Source of the DNA: Chelativorans sp. AA-79
GTDB taxonomy: Bacteria; Pseudomonadota; Alphaproteobacteria; Rhizobiales; Rhizobiaceae
Reading direction: 5' to 3'
Length of the DNA: 64,000 nucleotides
Assembly (NCBI RefSeq): GCF_029457495.1
Contig: NZ_CP120361.1
Coordinates: forward strand, 2,310,001-2,374,000
The first letter of the stretch is position 1, and every line of letters begins with the position of its first letter. Shown here one piece after another: positions 26,305-35,121 of the stretch. The notes below the pieces were generated by a model, which ran no database searches, was not told the origin of the DNA, and was given only the letters and a program-made list of their open reading frames with translations. The position numbers and the translations under genes are program-made.

Positions 26305-28479
26305 TCACCATCCAAACTGCTTGGCGAGCGAAACCTTGAAGGTCCGGCCTTTCGCGGCGTCGTTGTGGAGAAATTCCTTGTACTGCGTGTCAAAGACGTT
26401 CTCGACGCCCAGATTGGCCTCCCAACCCGCGAAGCGGCCTTCCTGCGGTGTCCAGGTGAGAAATACGTCGTGGACATCGAACGATTCGGCGAAACGCTGA
26501 GAGCCTTGCGAACTGTCGCCTGCACAGACGACGGGATTTTCGGAACGGCGGCAGTCGTCTTGCGGAGCAGCTACGAGGCGTGCTTTCCAGCCGAATCTCA
26601 GGTCGTGCGCAGGCAACTTGCCGCCAATCGTGAGCGATAGCTCATGCGGCGCGATGGTGGTGAGATAGTCACCGGTGGTCTTGTCTTTGCCGACCACGTA
26701 CGCATATCCGGCTTCCGCGAAGACATGGTGGGCTTCGTAGGCAAGCTCGACCTCGGCGCCATAGATCTCCGCATCGTCGATGTTGACGTATCCCGGCGCG
26801 TTGTTATAGCCCGGTGCGAGGTTTGGATTAAATGAGATCAAATCCTTGATGTCATTGTAGAAACCGGTCGTCTTGATCTGCAGGCTGTCGCCGGATTCCA
26901 ACAGGTCGTAGCCCGAGATTGCGAAACCAAGCTCAAAATTGTTTGAACGTTCCTTTTCGAGATCGAGGCTCGGATTAAATGTGCTGCGACTGCCACTCGT
27001 GGAGAAGACCTCGTCGATTGTCGGAAACCGCTCCGTATGGGCGATCGAGCCGAAGACTGCGAAGTTCTTGTTGAAGCGGTAGTGGGCCGCGATCTTCGGC
27101 GAGACGGCTGTGTCGTCCGTATCTTCGGCGCCCGCGATCCCGTCCTCAGGCGAGAGCCGGTGCCAGTCCAGCCGCACGCCGGGAATGATCGTCAGCCGTT
27201 CGTCCCAGATGAACTCGTTCTGTACGAAAACGCCGGTCTTTAGGTCTGTGCCTTCGGGGTGGAAGGTGATCCCGACGGGTGCGCCTGTGGCGCTGATCGC
27301 CTCTGCCGTCCGGATCTGATAAGAGGTCTGCCAACCGTAGGTGAGGTGGTTTTCCCAACTGTCACCTTGCCACTGGCTGGTGTTCTGGGCGTTGAACTGC
27401 CAAGTCTGATAACCGTAGTCGGTGTCACAAAAGAGCGCACTCTGAACGCAGGTCAGGGAAGGCGGAGCTCCCGACGCATCCGTTTGCTCCACCGCTGTGT
27501 CGGAAAAGGATGCCGAGAGTTTCAAGTCGACCCAGTCATTGTCTGATACGGGATCTTCGTAGGAGATCACTGCCGTGCGGTCGATGACGTGCCGGTCCAC
27601 TGTCCCGAACCCACTGACGCTCCCTCCCGATACCGGACCGCCGACCTGAGCGTAATCCTGATCATCTGCGTCTGAATCCCACTGCTGATAAGAAAGGCGC
27701 AGCGTGCCTTCATCTCCCACTTGGAACGTACCCTTGGCGAGGCCCGACCAAGCCTTGAAATCGGAACTCCGGATTACCGTTCCGTCGCCGGTTTCGTACG
27801 GATCGGCGCGACGGTAATTGCCGGCCAGCAGGAATTCCGCGTTTTCGCCCCAGCGCTGCGCGAGGATCGCGGAGCCAAGCCATCCGTCCTTGTTGGAGTT
27901 ATAGCCGCTCTTCAGCCGCAGCGCGCCGTTCTGCCCGTCGGCAATGAAGTCCGAGGCATCCTTCGTCTCAAACCGGATGACGCCGCCGAGCGCGCCCGAA
28001 CCGTAGAGCGTCGAGGAGGCAGGGCCGCGCAGTACCTCTACGCGCTTGTAGAGCTCGGGTTCGGAGAAGAAGCCGCCCATGCGGTACTGTTCGTAGAACT
28101 TCGTCGCTCCATCGACCGTGACAATGATGCGGCCTTCCTCATTGGCCGATTCCGGTGCGCCGATGCCGCGGATGTTGAAGGTCTGGCCAAAAACGCGGTC
28201 GGAACCAGACGTGTTCACCCCGGGTACACTTTCCAAGATCTCACCGACCGTTGTGGCCTGCTCGTCGTCGATGTCCTCCTGCTCAACCACAGTGACCGAC
28301 TGGGGCGTATCGATTGCAACCTTCTCCACGCCCGCGCCGACAACGAGTCTTTGGAGCATGGTGACGCCGATTGTGTTATCATCCGTCTCCTGAGCTGCCG
28401 CCCCCTGCATTGAAACACACCAAATGACGGCCGCGCAGCCTAGCATCGCCGTCCGATTTCGAGCCAATGGCCCCTTCAT
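26305..28479 (-). CDS. TonB-dependent haem/haemoglobin receptor
   Basis: 724-residue outer-membrane receptor. Signal peptide ends near AAAQETD; the plug domain follows (QSVTVVEQEDIDDEQATTVGEILESVPGVN, FNIRGIG, EVLRGPASSTLYGSGALGGVIRFETKD), then a 22-strand barrel ending in the aromatic KQFGW. The family is TonB-dependent haemoglobin/transferrin/lactoferrin receptor, like ShmR/HmuR of rhizobia. First gene of the leftward operon, under an apparent iron box. Haem as ligand is inferred mainly from the neighbours. Confidence 0.93.
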   Translation of the reverse strand: MKGPLARNRTAMLGCAAVIWCVSMQGAAAQETDDNTIGVTMLQRLVVGAGVEKVAIDTPQSVTVVEQEDIDDEQATTVGEILESVPGVNTSGSDRVFGQTFNIRGIGAPESANEEGRIIVTVDGATKFYEQYRMGGFFSEPELYKRVEVLRGPASSTLYGSGALGGVIRFETKDASDFIADGQNGALRLKSGYNSNKDGWLGSAILAQRWGENAEFLLAGNYRRADPYETGDGTVIRSSDFKAWSGLAKGTFQVGDEGTLRLSYQQWDSDADDQDYAQVGGPVSGGSVSGFGTVDRHVIDRTAVISYEDPVSDNDWVDLKLSASFSDTAVEQTDASGAPPSLTCVQSALFCDTDYGYQTWQFNAQNTSQWQGDSWENHLTYGWQTSYQIRTAEAISATGAPVGITFHPEGTDLKTGVFVQNEFIWDERLTIIPGVRLDWHRLSPEDGIAGAEDTDDTAVSPKIAAHYRFNKNFAVFGSIAHTERFPTIDEVFSTSGSRSTFNPSLDLEKERSNNFELGFAISGYDLLESGDSLQIKTTGFYNDIKDLISFNPNLAPGYNNAPGYVNIDDAEIYGAEVELAYEAHHVFAEAGYAYVVGKDKTTGDYLTTIAPHELSLTIGGKLPAHDLRFGWKARLVAAPQDDCRRSENPVVCAGDSSQGSQRFAESFDVHDVFLTWTPQEGRFAGWEANLGVENVFDTQYKEFLHNDAAKGRTFKVSLAKQFGW

Positions 28480-28596
28480 TGCGAATCCCCTGATCTCTCG
28501 ATGAGGCGTTCGCTGGCTTGCCTGCGCGCTGCAGGCTTGCTGGCTTGCCTTGCCCCCGGCAGGCTAAATGTTGACTTCCTTTATCCGGTATTGCGC

Positions 28597-28625
28597 TTCC
28601 TAGTTAAGTTGATTATTGGTGTCAA
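28597..28625 (-). promoter_or_regulatory. Sigma-70-type promoter for the haem receptor operon
   Basis: On the minus strand TTGACA (28625-28620) and TAGGAA (28602-28597) are separated by 17 bases. This puts the transcript start about 110 bases before the receptor ATG. The -35 box overlaps the iron-responsive operator, so bound RirA would block polymerase. Confidence 0.5.
28610..28624. promoter_or_regulatory. Iron-responsive operator (IRO box, RirA site)
   Basis: TGA-N9-TCA (28610-28624) matches the IRO consensus reported for RirA in rhizobia. It sits in the divergent region between the receptor operon and hmuP and overlaps the receptor -35 box. With rirA itself at the end of the locus, control by iron through RirA is the likely arrangement. 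The motif is short, so chance occurrence is possible. Confidence 0.55.
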
Positions 28626-28697
28626 GAAATCAGATCACACGACGACGTCGCCCAGCCAGCCCAAGCGAGCCAGGCGCGGAAACAAGGGCATCGGAAC

Positions 28698-28895
28698 GTG
28701 AACGCTGAAATTCCTCTGGACCGCAATCTGCCGCCGATAGACCATGATCGCGAGCTTCGGCGCCGCGAGGCACCCGTTCGCACCTTGACGAGCGAAGAGC
28801 TCTTCCGCGGGGCGCAGGAGATCGCCATAGCCCATGCAGGTTCCTATTACCGCCTGAAGATCACCAGGCAGGGCAAGCTCATTCTCAACAAGTGA
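28698..28895 (+). CDS. hmuP: Hemin uptake protein HemP/HmuP
   Basis: 65 residues with the HemP signature at the C-terminus: RTLTSEELFRGAQEIAIAHAGSYYRLKITRQGKLILNK. In Bradyrhizobium and Sinorhizobium HmuP is a small regulator needed for expression of the haem receptor gene. The start is GTG at 28698. It precedes hmuS by 10 bases and is divergent from the receptor it probably co-regulates. Confidence 0.9.
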   Translation: MNAEIPLDRNLPPIDHDRELRRREAPVRTLTSEELFRGAQEIAIAHAGSYYRLKITRQGKLILNK

Positions 28896-28905
28896 ATCCG
28901 GGGGC

Positions 28906-29961
28906 ATGATGGTAACCGAAGACATCTTTCGCCCGGAGGACATTCGGCGCAGGCGCGCGGAGAATCCAAAGATGCGCGAGCGGGACCTCGCCCGCATCCT
29001 CGGCATCTCCGAGGCCGAGCTGGTGGCTGCCCATTGCGGCCATGGCGTGCGGCGGATCGAGCCGCGCGTGGCGGAGTTCCTCGCCGGCATGCAGGCGGTG
29101 GGATCCGTGATGGCGCTGACGCGCAACGAAAGCGCGGTGCACGAGAAGATCGGCGTTTATGAAAACGCGTCCGCCTCCGACAGGAGCGCGATCGTGCTCG
29201 GCCGGGACATCGATCTTCGCATCTTCCCATCCCATTGGGTCCATGGCTTCGCCGTGGAGAAGCGCGATGGAGGCGAGGTGCGGCACAGCCTGCAGTTCTT
29301 CGACCGGGCAGGCGACGCCGTGCACAAGGTGCATCTGCGACCCGAGTCGGACCTCAACGCCTATCTGGCACTCGTTGAAAAACTCTCGAGCACCGAGCAG
29401 AGCCCGGCCATCGAGGTTGCGCCGATTATCACGAGCGAGGCGCCGCAGGCGGACGCGGATGTTTCGGCCCTGCGGGAGCGCTGGACGGCGATGCAGGACG
29501 TGCATCAGTTCGTGGGAATCCTGCGCAGTTTGAAGCTCACGCGTCGGCAGGCCGTACACCTGATCGGCGAGGAATTCGCCTGGCGGCTGGATGGTGGGGC
29601 GGTGCCCGCGATGATGGAGCGCGCAGTCGAAAAACAGATCCCGATCATGTGCTTCGTGGGCAGCCGCGGCTGCATCCAGATCCATTCCGGTCCGGTCGTG
29701 AAGGTGGTGCCGATGGGGCCCTGGCTCAACGTGATGGACCCGACCTTCCACCTGCATCTCAGGCTCGATCATCTCGTCGAGCTCTGGGCAGTACGCAAGC
29801 CCACCAGGGATGGCCATGTGACCTCGCTCGAGGCCTATAACGCCGCCGGCCATCTCGTCATCCAGTTCTTCGGCAAAAGGCACGAGGGCGAGGACGAGCG
29901 GGCCGACTGGCGGGGGCTTGTGGAAGGCCTGCCGCGTCTTCAGCACGCCTCGGCGGCTTGA
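28906..29961 (+). CDS. hmuS: Haem-trafficking/degrading protein HmuS
   Basis: 351 residues, a tandem duplication of the HemS/HmuS domain: first half ILGISEAELVAAHCGHGVRRIEPRVAEFLAGM and IFPSHWVHGFAV; second half LKLTRRQAVHLIGEEFAWRLD and MCFVGSRGCIQIHSGPVVKV. Binds cytoplasmic haem after import through HmuTUV and helps release iron. The adjacent GTG/ATG codons make the exact start uncertain by one or two residues. Stop TGA at 29959. Confidence 0.93.
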   Translation: MMVTEDIFRPEDIRRRRAENPKMRERDLARILGISEAELVAAHCGHGVRRIEPRVAEFLAGMQAVGSVMALTRNESAVHEKIGVYENASASDRSAIVLGRDIDLRIFPSHWVHGFAVEKRDGGEVRHSLQFFDRAGDAVHKVHLRPESDLNAYLALVEKLSSTEQSPAIEVAPIITSEAPQADADVSALRERWTAMQDVHQFVGILRSLKLTRRQAVHLIGEEFAWRLDGGAVPAMMERAVEKQIPIMCFVGSRGCIQIHSGPVVKVVPMGPWLNVMDPTFHLHLRLDHLVELWAVRKPTRDGHVTSLEAYNAAGHLVIQFFGKRHEGEDERADWRGLVEGLPRLQHASAA

Positions 29962-29975
29962 GGGGAGTTGCGGAG

Positions 29976-31067
29976 ATGCCGGCATCTTTTCACGCTCTCC
30001 TCTGGCCTGCCGGCCATCTCCCCCACGAGGGGGGAGATCACGCCGGCCGCCTGCTCCATCGCTTGTCCTTCCATATCGGCAATTGGCGAAAGCCGCGGAG
30101 ACAGCCGATCTCCCCTCTCGCGGGGGAGATGGCCGGCAGGCCAGAAGGGGGGGCGAAGGGACGCCAGCGTCTCCAAGCGATCTTTGCGAAGGCGACCATG
30201 CTTGCCGCGCTGTCGATCACCGTGGTCCTCTTCTCGCTTCCGGCTCACGCGCAGAACGATCTGCCCGAGCCTTTCGCCGACCCCTCCCGGCTGGTCTCCA
30301 TTGGCGGATCCCTCACGGAGATCGTCTACGCGCTGGGCGAGCAGGACAAGCTCGTTGCCCGCGATTCGACGAGCGTCTTCCCGCGGGAGGCGTTGGAGCT
30401 TCCCGATATCGGCTATATGCGACAGCTTGCGCCGGAAGGCGTGCTCTCGGTTGCACCGACGGCCATTCTGGCGCTGGAGGGGAGCGGTCCGCCGGAGACG
30501 ATGAACGTGCTCACCAGGGGGAGCGTGCCCCTTCTGCTGGTGCCGGACCGCTTTGACCGCGACGGCATCATCGAAAAAATCAGGGTCGTCGGCGCCGCAC
30601 TCGCCGCGGAGGAGAAGGCGGAAGCTCTGGCCGAAAAGATCGCGGGCGAGATCGACGCGGCCGAGGCCCTCACGAAGGGCATCGCGGAACGCAAGCGCGT
30701 GCTTTTTGTCCTCAGCACGCAGGGCGGCCGTATCCTCGCCTCCGGCACGGGCACGGCGGCGGATGGCATCATCCGCATGGCGGGCGGCGTCAATGCCGTC
30801 GGCGTTTTCCCGGGCTATAAGCAGGTATCCGAGGAGGCGATCATCGAGGCCCAGCCGGACGTCATCCTGGTGATGAACCGGGGCGGCGGCCTCGATTCGG
30901 GCGATGCCGAACTGCTGGCCAATGCCGCAATCGCCTCGACACCTGCGGGCCGCAACCGGGCGGTGGTGCGCATGGACGGCAGCTATCTGCTCGGCTTTGG
31001 CCCCCGCACGGCCGGCGCCGTCCGCGACCTTGCAGCGGCGCTCTACGGCGCCTCGATCGCGAACTGA
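29976..31067 (+). CDS. hmuT: Haem ABC transporter substrate-binding protein HmuT, N-terminus disrupted by a repeat
   Basis: Periplasmic haem-binding protein of the cobalamin/Fe-siderophore class III fold (RLVSIGGSLTEIVYALGEQDKLVARDSTSVFP, ELPDIGYMRQLAPEGVLSVAPTAILA, GFGPRTAGAVRDLA). The mature part begins after MLAALSITVVLFSLPAHAQ (Met at 30198). Upstream the frame stays open across a 157-bp palindromic repeat to an ATG at 29976 that has a good ribosome site (GAGGGGAGTTGCGGAG). The repeat would add about 70 residues before the signal peptide unless translation starts at 30198. Which start is used is unresolved. Confidence 0.85.
   Translation: MPASFHALLWPAGHLPHEGGDHAGRLLHRLSFHIGNWRKPRRQPISPLAGEMAGRPEGGAKGRQRLQAIFAKATMLAALSITVVLFSLPAHAQNDLPEPFADPSRLVSIGGSLTEIVYALGEQDKLVARDSTSVFPREALELPDIGYMRQLAPEGVLSVAPTAILALEGSGPPETMNVLTRGSVPLLLVPDRFDRDGIIEKIRVVGAALAAEEKAEALAEKIAGEIDAAEALTKGIAERKRVLFVLSTQGGRILASGTGTAADGIIRMAGGVNAVGVFPGYKQVSEEAIIEAQPDVILVMNRGGGLDSGDAELLANAAIASTPAGRNRAVVRMDGSYLLGFGPRTAGAVRDLAAALYGASIAN
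29997..30153. repeat. Palindromic intergenic element, copy 3 (inverted, inside the hmuT frame)
   Basis: Full element with ends CTCTGGCCTGCCGG and CCGGCAGGCCAGA and the two ATCTCCCC hairpins. The centre runs opposite to copies 1 and 2 (GGAGCAGGCGGCC of copy 2 appears here as its reverse complement). It lies between hmuS and the HmuT signal peptide, and its sequence is stop-free in the hmuT frame. Confidence 0.85.
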
Positions 31068-31070
31068 AAC

Positions 31071-32168
31071 ATGTTCCCGTCTGCTGAAATGACACTCTCC
31101 CGCGGCATCGCCAACGTGCCGGAAGGGGATCGCTCCGCGCGGGCGCGGCTGATCCTCGTGCTGCTTTTCCTGCTGCTGGTCGCGGTTGCGGCCGTGAGCG
31201 TCGCCACGGGTGCCTCCGATGCGTCCGTGACCGGCGTCATCCGGGGTTGGCTCGGCGGGGGGGAGGAAAGCGCGCTGTCGGTCCGCGACCGCCTGATCAT
31301 CCACGATATCCGCCTGCCGCGCATCGCGATGGGGATCCTGGTGGGGGCTGCGCTCGCCGTTTCCGGCGCGGTGATGCAGGGTCTGTTCCGCAATCCGCTC
31401 GCCGATCCCGGCATTGTCGGGGTCTCGGCCGGCGCGGCGCTCGGCGCGATCTCGGTCATCGTGCTCGGCACCACCGTGCTTGCACCTCTCATCGGCCTTT
31501 TCGGCATCTATGCCCTGCCTTTTGCCGCCTTTGTCGGCGGGCTGGTGACGACGCTGCTGCTCTACCGCGTCGCCACGCGCCGGGGGCAGACCTCGATCGC
31601 CACCATGCTTCTGGCGGGAATCGCGCTCGCCGCGCTGGCCGCGGCCTTGTCGGGCATCCTCATCTATGTCGCCGACGACCGGCAGCTCCGCGACCTCACC
31701 TTCTGGCAACTCGGCTCGCTGGGCGGGTCGACCTGGGCGAAGATCTGGGCTGCGGGCCCGATCATCCTCGCCGCGCTCGCGGCCGGACCGTTCCTTGCCC
31801 GTGGCCTCAACGCGCTGGCGCTGGGCGAGCCTTCCGCGCGGCATCTGGGCGTGCCCGTCCAGCGCATGAAGGCGCTCGCGATCCTATCGGTGGCGGCGGC
31901 CACCGGCGCTTCCGTAGCCGTTTCCGGCGGGATCGGCTTTGTCGGCATCGTCGTGCCGCATCTGCTCCGGCTCGTGATCGGGCCGGACAACCGCTACCTG
32001 CTGCCGGCTTCCGCGCTTCTCGGGGCGAGCCTGCTTCTCCTGGCCGACGCCGTCAGCCGCACCATCGTCGCGCCCGCGGAACTGCCGATCGGCATCGTGA
32101 CGGCCGTTTTCGGCGCACCCTTCTTTCTCTGGGTGCTCCTGCGCCGGCGCGGCATTCTCGACCTTTGA
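31071..32168 (+). CDS. hmuU: Haem ABC transporter permease HmuU
   Basis: 365-residue FecCD-family permease with about ten membrane spans. Family blocks: LPRIAMGILVGAALAVSGAVMQGLFRNPLADPGIVGVSAGAA, GQTSIATMLLAGIALAALAAALSG, SGGIGFVGIVVPHLLRLVIGPDNR and APAELPIGIVTAVFGAPFFLWVL. Imports haem with HmuT and HmuV. Starts three bases after hmuT ends; an in-frame Met at 31089 is an alternative. Confidence 0.94.
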   Translation: MFPSAEMTLSRGIANVPEGDRSARARLILVLLFLLLVAVAAVSVATGASDASVTGVIRGWLGGGEESALSVRDRLIIHDIRLPRIAMGILVGAALAVSGAVMQGLFRNPLADPGIVGVSAGAALGAISVIVLGTTVLAPLIGLFGIYALPFAAFVGGLVTTLLLYRVATRRGQTSIATMLLAGIALAALAAALSGILIYVADDRQLRDLTFWQLGSLGGSTWAKIWAAGPIILAALAAGPFLARGLNALALGEPSARHLGVPVQRMKALAILSVAAATGASVAVSGGIGFVGIVVPHLLRLVIGPDNRYLLPASALLGASLLLLADAVSRTIVAPAELPIGIVTAVFGAPFFLWVLLRRRGILDL

Positions 32169-32176
32169 GGCACCCC

Positions 32177-32968
32177 ATGATCGAAGCCAGTGACGTCAGC
32201 GTCTCCATCGGCCGCAAGCGTATTCTTTCATCCGTAGATTTCTCCGCAGAGCCCGGCCGCGTGACGGCCATTGTCGGCCCCAACGGCTCGGGGAAATCAA
32301 CATTGATCAAGGCGCTGTCCGGCGATCTTCCCTATGGCGGAAGCATCACCTTCAACGGGCGTGAGCTCGCCGGCCTCAGGCCGACGGAAGCGGCGGTGGT
32401 GCGGGCGGTGCTGCCGCAGGCGACGGTCCTCTCCTTCCCCTATACGGTGCGTGAGGTGGTGCGGCTCGCGCTCATGGGCGGGCGCTCCGGGGCGCTGCCC
32501 GGCCAGGACGAGCACCTGCCGGAGCGTGCGCTGGCCAAGGTGGACCTTGCAGGCTTCGCCGGCCGCTTCTATCAGGAGCTTTCGGGCGGCGAGCAGCAAC
32601 GCGTACAGCTCGCGCGCGTGCTCTGCCAGGTCTGGGCGCCGGTGCTGGAGGGGAGGCCGCGCTATCTCCTGCTCGACGAGCCGGTGTCGAGCCTCGACAT
32701 CAAGCACCAGCTCCTCGTAATGCGGATCGCGCGCGATTTCGCCGAGCGCGGGGGAGGGGTGGTGGCCGTGCTTCACGACCTCAATCTGACGGCGGCATTT
32801 GCCGATATGGTGCACGTTATGCAGCGTGGAAGGAGTGTCGCCGCCGGCACGCCCGGTGAGGTGATGCAGGATGCGCTCCTGTCGGAGGTCTTCGATTGTC
32901 GGCTGAGAGTGGGCGCCGTACCCGCCGGTACCATGCCCTTCGTGCTGCCTCAGGCGGCAAGCGCCTGA
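32177..32968 (+). CDS. hmuV: Haem ABC transporter ATP-binding protein HmuV
   Basis: 263-residue ATPase: Walker A GPNGSGKST, Q-loop AVLPQATVL, signature LSGGEQQRVQLARVL, Walker B LLLDEP and switch VLHDLN. Closest to the hemin-import class (HmuV/BtuD). GAGG lies nine bases before the ATG. Last gene of hmuPSTUV; ends three bases from the convergent rirA stop. Confidence 0.94.
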   Translation: MIEASDVSVSIGRKRILSSVDFSAEPGRVTAIVGPNGSGKSTLIKALSGDLPYGGSITFNGRELAGLRPTEAAVVRAVLPQATVLSFPYTVREVVRLALMGGRSGALPGQDEHLPERALAKVDLAGFAGRFYQELSGGEQQRVQLARVLCQVWAPVLEGRPRYLLLDEPVSSLDIKHQLLVMRIARDFAERGGGVVAVLHDLNLTAAFADMVHVMQRGRSVAAGTPGEVMQDALLSEVFDCRLRVGAVPAGTMPFVLPQAASA

Positions 32969-32971
32969 GGC

Positions 32972-33436
32972 TCAGGCGGTCGCTGCGGCCGGCGCTTCCC
33001 CTGTCTCCAGTCCGAGGAGATCGCGCATGTTGGGCCGTGCATCGACCAAGTCCTGGATCGAATAGGAGGCAAGCACCTCGAAGAAGGCGCCGAGCGCCCG
33101 GCGCAGCGCCTCGTTGAGGCCGCAGCCCTCGATGAGCGGGCAGTCCGTGCCGTCGTTTTCGAAGCATTCCGCCATGGCGAAATTCTCTTCCGTCACGCGC
33201 ACGACGTCGAATAGCGTGATGTCCTCTGCCGGTTTTGCAAGCTTCACGCCGCCATTGCGGCCGCGCACCGTCTGCACGAAACCCGCCTCCACCAGAGGCT
33301 GGAGGATCTTGAACAGAAAAAGATCGGACAGCGAATAGGCCTGCGCGATATCCGGCACCCGGCTCAGCCGGCCTTCGTTGGCCGCGCAGTACATCAAGAT
33401 CCGGATCGCGTAGTTCGTTTGTCGGGTAAGCCGCAT
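32972..33436 (-). CDS. rirA: Iron-responsive Rrf2-family regulator RirA
   Basis: 154 residues from MRLTRQTNYAIRILMYCAANEG. Rrf2 winged helix with FKILQPLVEAGFVQTVRGRNGGVKLAKPAEDITLFDVV; three cysteines C91, C99 and C105 (ECFENDGTDCPLIEGC) that hold the Fe-S cluster sensing iron. RirA represses iron-uptake genes through IRO boxes in rhizobia, and such a box is found in this locus. Start at 33436 fits the family better than an in-frame Met at 33466. Confidence 0.93.
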   Translation of the reverse strand: MRLTRQTNYAIRILMYCAANEGRLSRVPDIAQAYSLSDLFLFKILQPLVEAGFVQTVRGRNGGVKLAKPAEDITLFDVVRVTEENFAMAECFENDGTDCPLIEGCGLNEALRRALGAFFEVLASYSIQDLVDARPNMRDLLGLETGEAPAAATA

Positions 33437-33664
33437 AACATGCCTTTCGCTCGAAGCCAGCTTCAATATGGATCAGAGTTTAGAATAATTCCAGAGTCGA
33501 TTCAGCAAAAATATGACTTTGCAACTCCAGAAAAATCACAATATCGAGATATGCACCGCCCGCAAACCCGCAATGCGGCTGCAAGTCTTGTGAAAGTCGC
33601 TTTCACGCACATATAAGGTCACGAGTCGAACGGCTCGGGGAGGAACCCGCGAGGAGTACGGCTT

Positions 33665-34222
33665 ATGGTCCAATCGTCAAGATCGACAGTGGAGCCCTCG
33701 GGCGTGATTCGCCGGCTGAGGCCTTCAGAGTTGAATCTCTTCCGCGAGCATCTTCTGCGGCTCGACCGCGAGAGCCGCCGTGATCGTTTCAACGGCGCCA
33801 TCAGCGACGCCTTTCTCGAAGACTACGCTCTGCGCAGCTTCCACGAGGGGGCGACGGTCGTGGGATATGTGGAGGACGGCCGCGTGCTCGGCGCCGCCGA
33901 ACTGCACGAGCGGCCGGAACTCGACCCACCGACGGCGGAGATCGCCTTCAGCGTGGAGAGGCCGTTGCAGCATCGCGGGCTCGGCAGCCGCCTCTTCGAG
34001 CGGCTCATCGCGCATGCGCGCTCGCTCGGCTATACGCAGCTTCACGTCACCACGCATGCGAACAACGACGCAATGCGGGCTCTGGCGCGCAAATTCTCCG
34101 CAAGGCTGACCTTCGAGGAGGGTGAGACCGTCGGCGTGATCGATCTCGAGTCGGCACATCCGCTGGATGCCGACATTGCTGCCTATCTCACTCCCGCCGC
34201 GCGCAGGGCGGTCGCGGCCTGA
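33665..34222 (+). CDS. GNAT family N-acetyltransferase
   Basis: 185 residues. The acetyl-CoA site is the Q/R-x-x-G-x-G/A loop in FSVERPLQHRGLGSRLFERLIAHAR, after strands GYVEDGRVLGAAELHE. Substrate unknown. An N-terminal part (IRRLRPSELNLFREHLLRLDRESRRDRFNGAISDAFLEDY) is shared by GNAT proteins that sit alone or fused to other acyl-CoA modules. The upstream 228 bases, between rirA and this gene, hold no gene; part is AT-rich and likely carries both divergent promoters. Confidence 0.88.
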   Translation: MVQSSRSTVEPSGVIRRLRPSELNLFREHLLRLDRESRRDRFNGAISDAFLEDYALRSFHEGATVVGYVEDGRVLGAAELHERPELDPPTAEIAFSVERPLQHRGLGSRLFERLIAHARSLGYTQLHVTTHANNDAMRALARKFSARLTFEEGETVGVIDLESAHPLDADIAAYLTPAARRAVAA

Positions 34223-34256
34223 GATCCGGCAGGGAGACCGGCGCTTCTCCTTCTGC

Positions 34257-34952
34257 CTACCGGTTACCGATCGCGATCGAGATCTCGCCCAGCCCCTCGA
34301 TGCCGCCGGTGATGCGCTCACCGGGCTCCACCCTCCCCACGCCTTCCGGCGTTCCGGTGAAGATCAGATCGCCGGGTTCCAGGCGGACGGCGCGGCTGCA
34401 GAAGGCAATGATGTCGGCCACCGGCCAGATCATGTCCGTGAGATCCGCATCCTGGCGGATTTCCTCCTCCACCGCGAGCCAGATGCGGCCTCTCCCGGGA
34501 TGGCCTGCCCTTTCAACCGGGTGGAGCGGCGCGCAGGGGGCGGACCTGTCGAAGCCCTTCGCCCAGTCCCAGGGCCGGCCGGCCTTCTTGGCCTGCGCCT
34601 GCAGGTCGCGGCGGGTGAGGTCGATCCCGACGCCATATCCCTACACATGCGAAAGCGCGCCGTCGGGCGCGATTTCGCTTCCGCCGCGGCCGATGGCGAC
34701 CACCAGCTCGATTTCGTGGTGGAGGTCCTCGGTGAGAGAAGGATAGGGAAGCGCCGTCCCGCCGTCGGCCACGGCATCCGCGGGTTTGGTGAAGAAGAAG
34801 GGATCCTCGCGGTCGGGATCGTGGCCCATCTCGCGTGCATGGTCGGCGTAGTTGCGTCCGACGCAGAAAATGCGCCGCGCGGGAAAGCGCTCGACCCTGC
34901 CGGTGACAGCGACGGACGGGCGGGCAGGGGGCGGAAGCACGAATTCGATCAT
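34257..34952 (-). pseudogene. Fumarylacetoacetate hydrolase family protein, interrupted by one in-frame TAG
   Basis: The N-terminal half (MIEFVLPPPARPSVAVTG...FCVGRNYADHAREMG, FFFTKPADAVADGG, HHEIELVVAIG) runs into TAG at 34643-34641. The same frame then continues without gap as GYGVGIDLTRRDLQAQAKK...MIWPVADIIAFCSRAVRLEPGDLIFTGTPEGVGRVEPGE. Relatives have Tyr at the stop position (VYGYAVGLDMTRRDLQ), so one base change from TAC/TAT explains it. Without the stop the product would be 231 residues with the metal-binding and C-terminal motifs intact. A GGAGG site precedes the start at 34952. Either a recent pseudogene or a sequencing error. Confidence 0.85.
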
Positions 34953-35121
34953 CAAATCCTCCAGGAGCCCCGAAGACATGGCCGAATCGGCCCGGAGAGG
35001 CAAGACGGCGAGGTCTCCGCCGTCCTGCAGGCGGAGTTTCACGGGTTTTGGAACTCCCAACGCAATCGCGCATTAACCCGCAAACAGCCGAACATATCTG
35101 CCGTCAAAGAAGGGATTTGGA

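Noticed and set aside
29940..31844. 634-residue minus-strand frame across hmuT and hmuU
   Set aside because: Shadow of haem transport genes; the plus strand carries clear HmuT and FecCD-type motifs.
35050..35080. GGAAC-based general stress (EcfG) promoter before the ECF sigma gene
   Set aside because: GGAAC is present but the -10 reads CATT rather than CGTT and spacing is off by a base; too weak to annotate.
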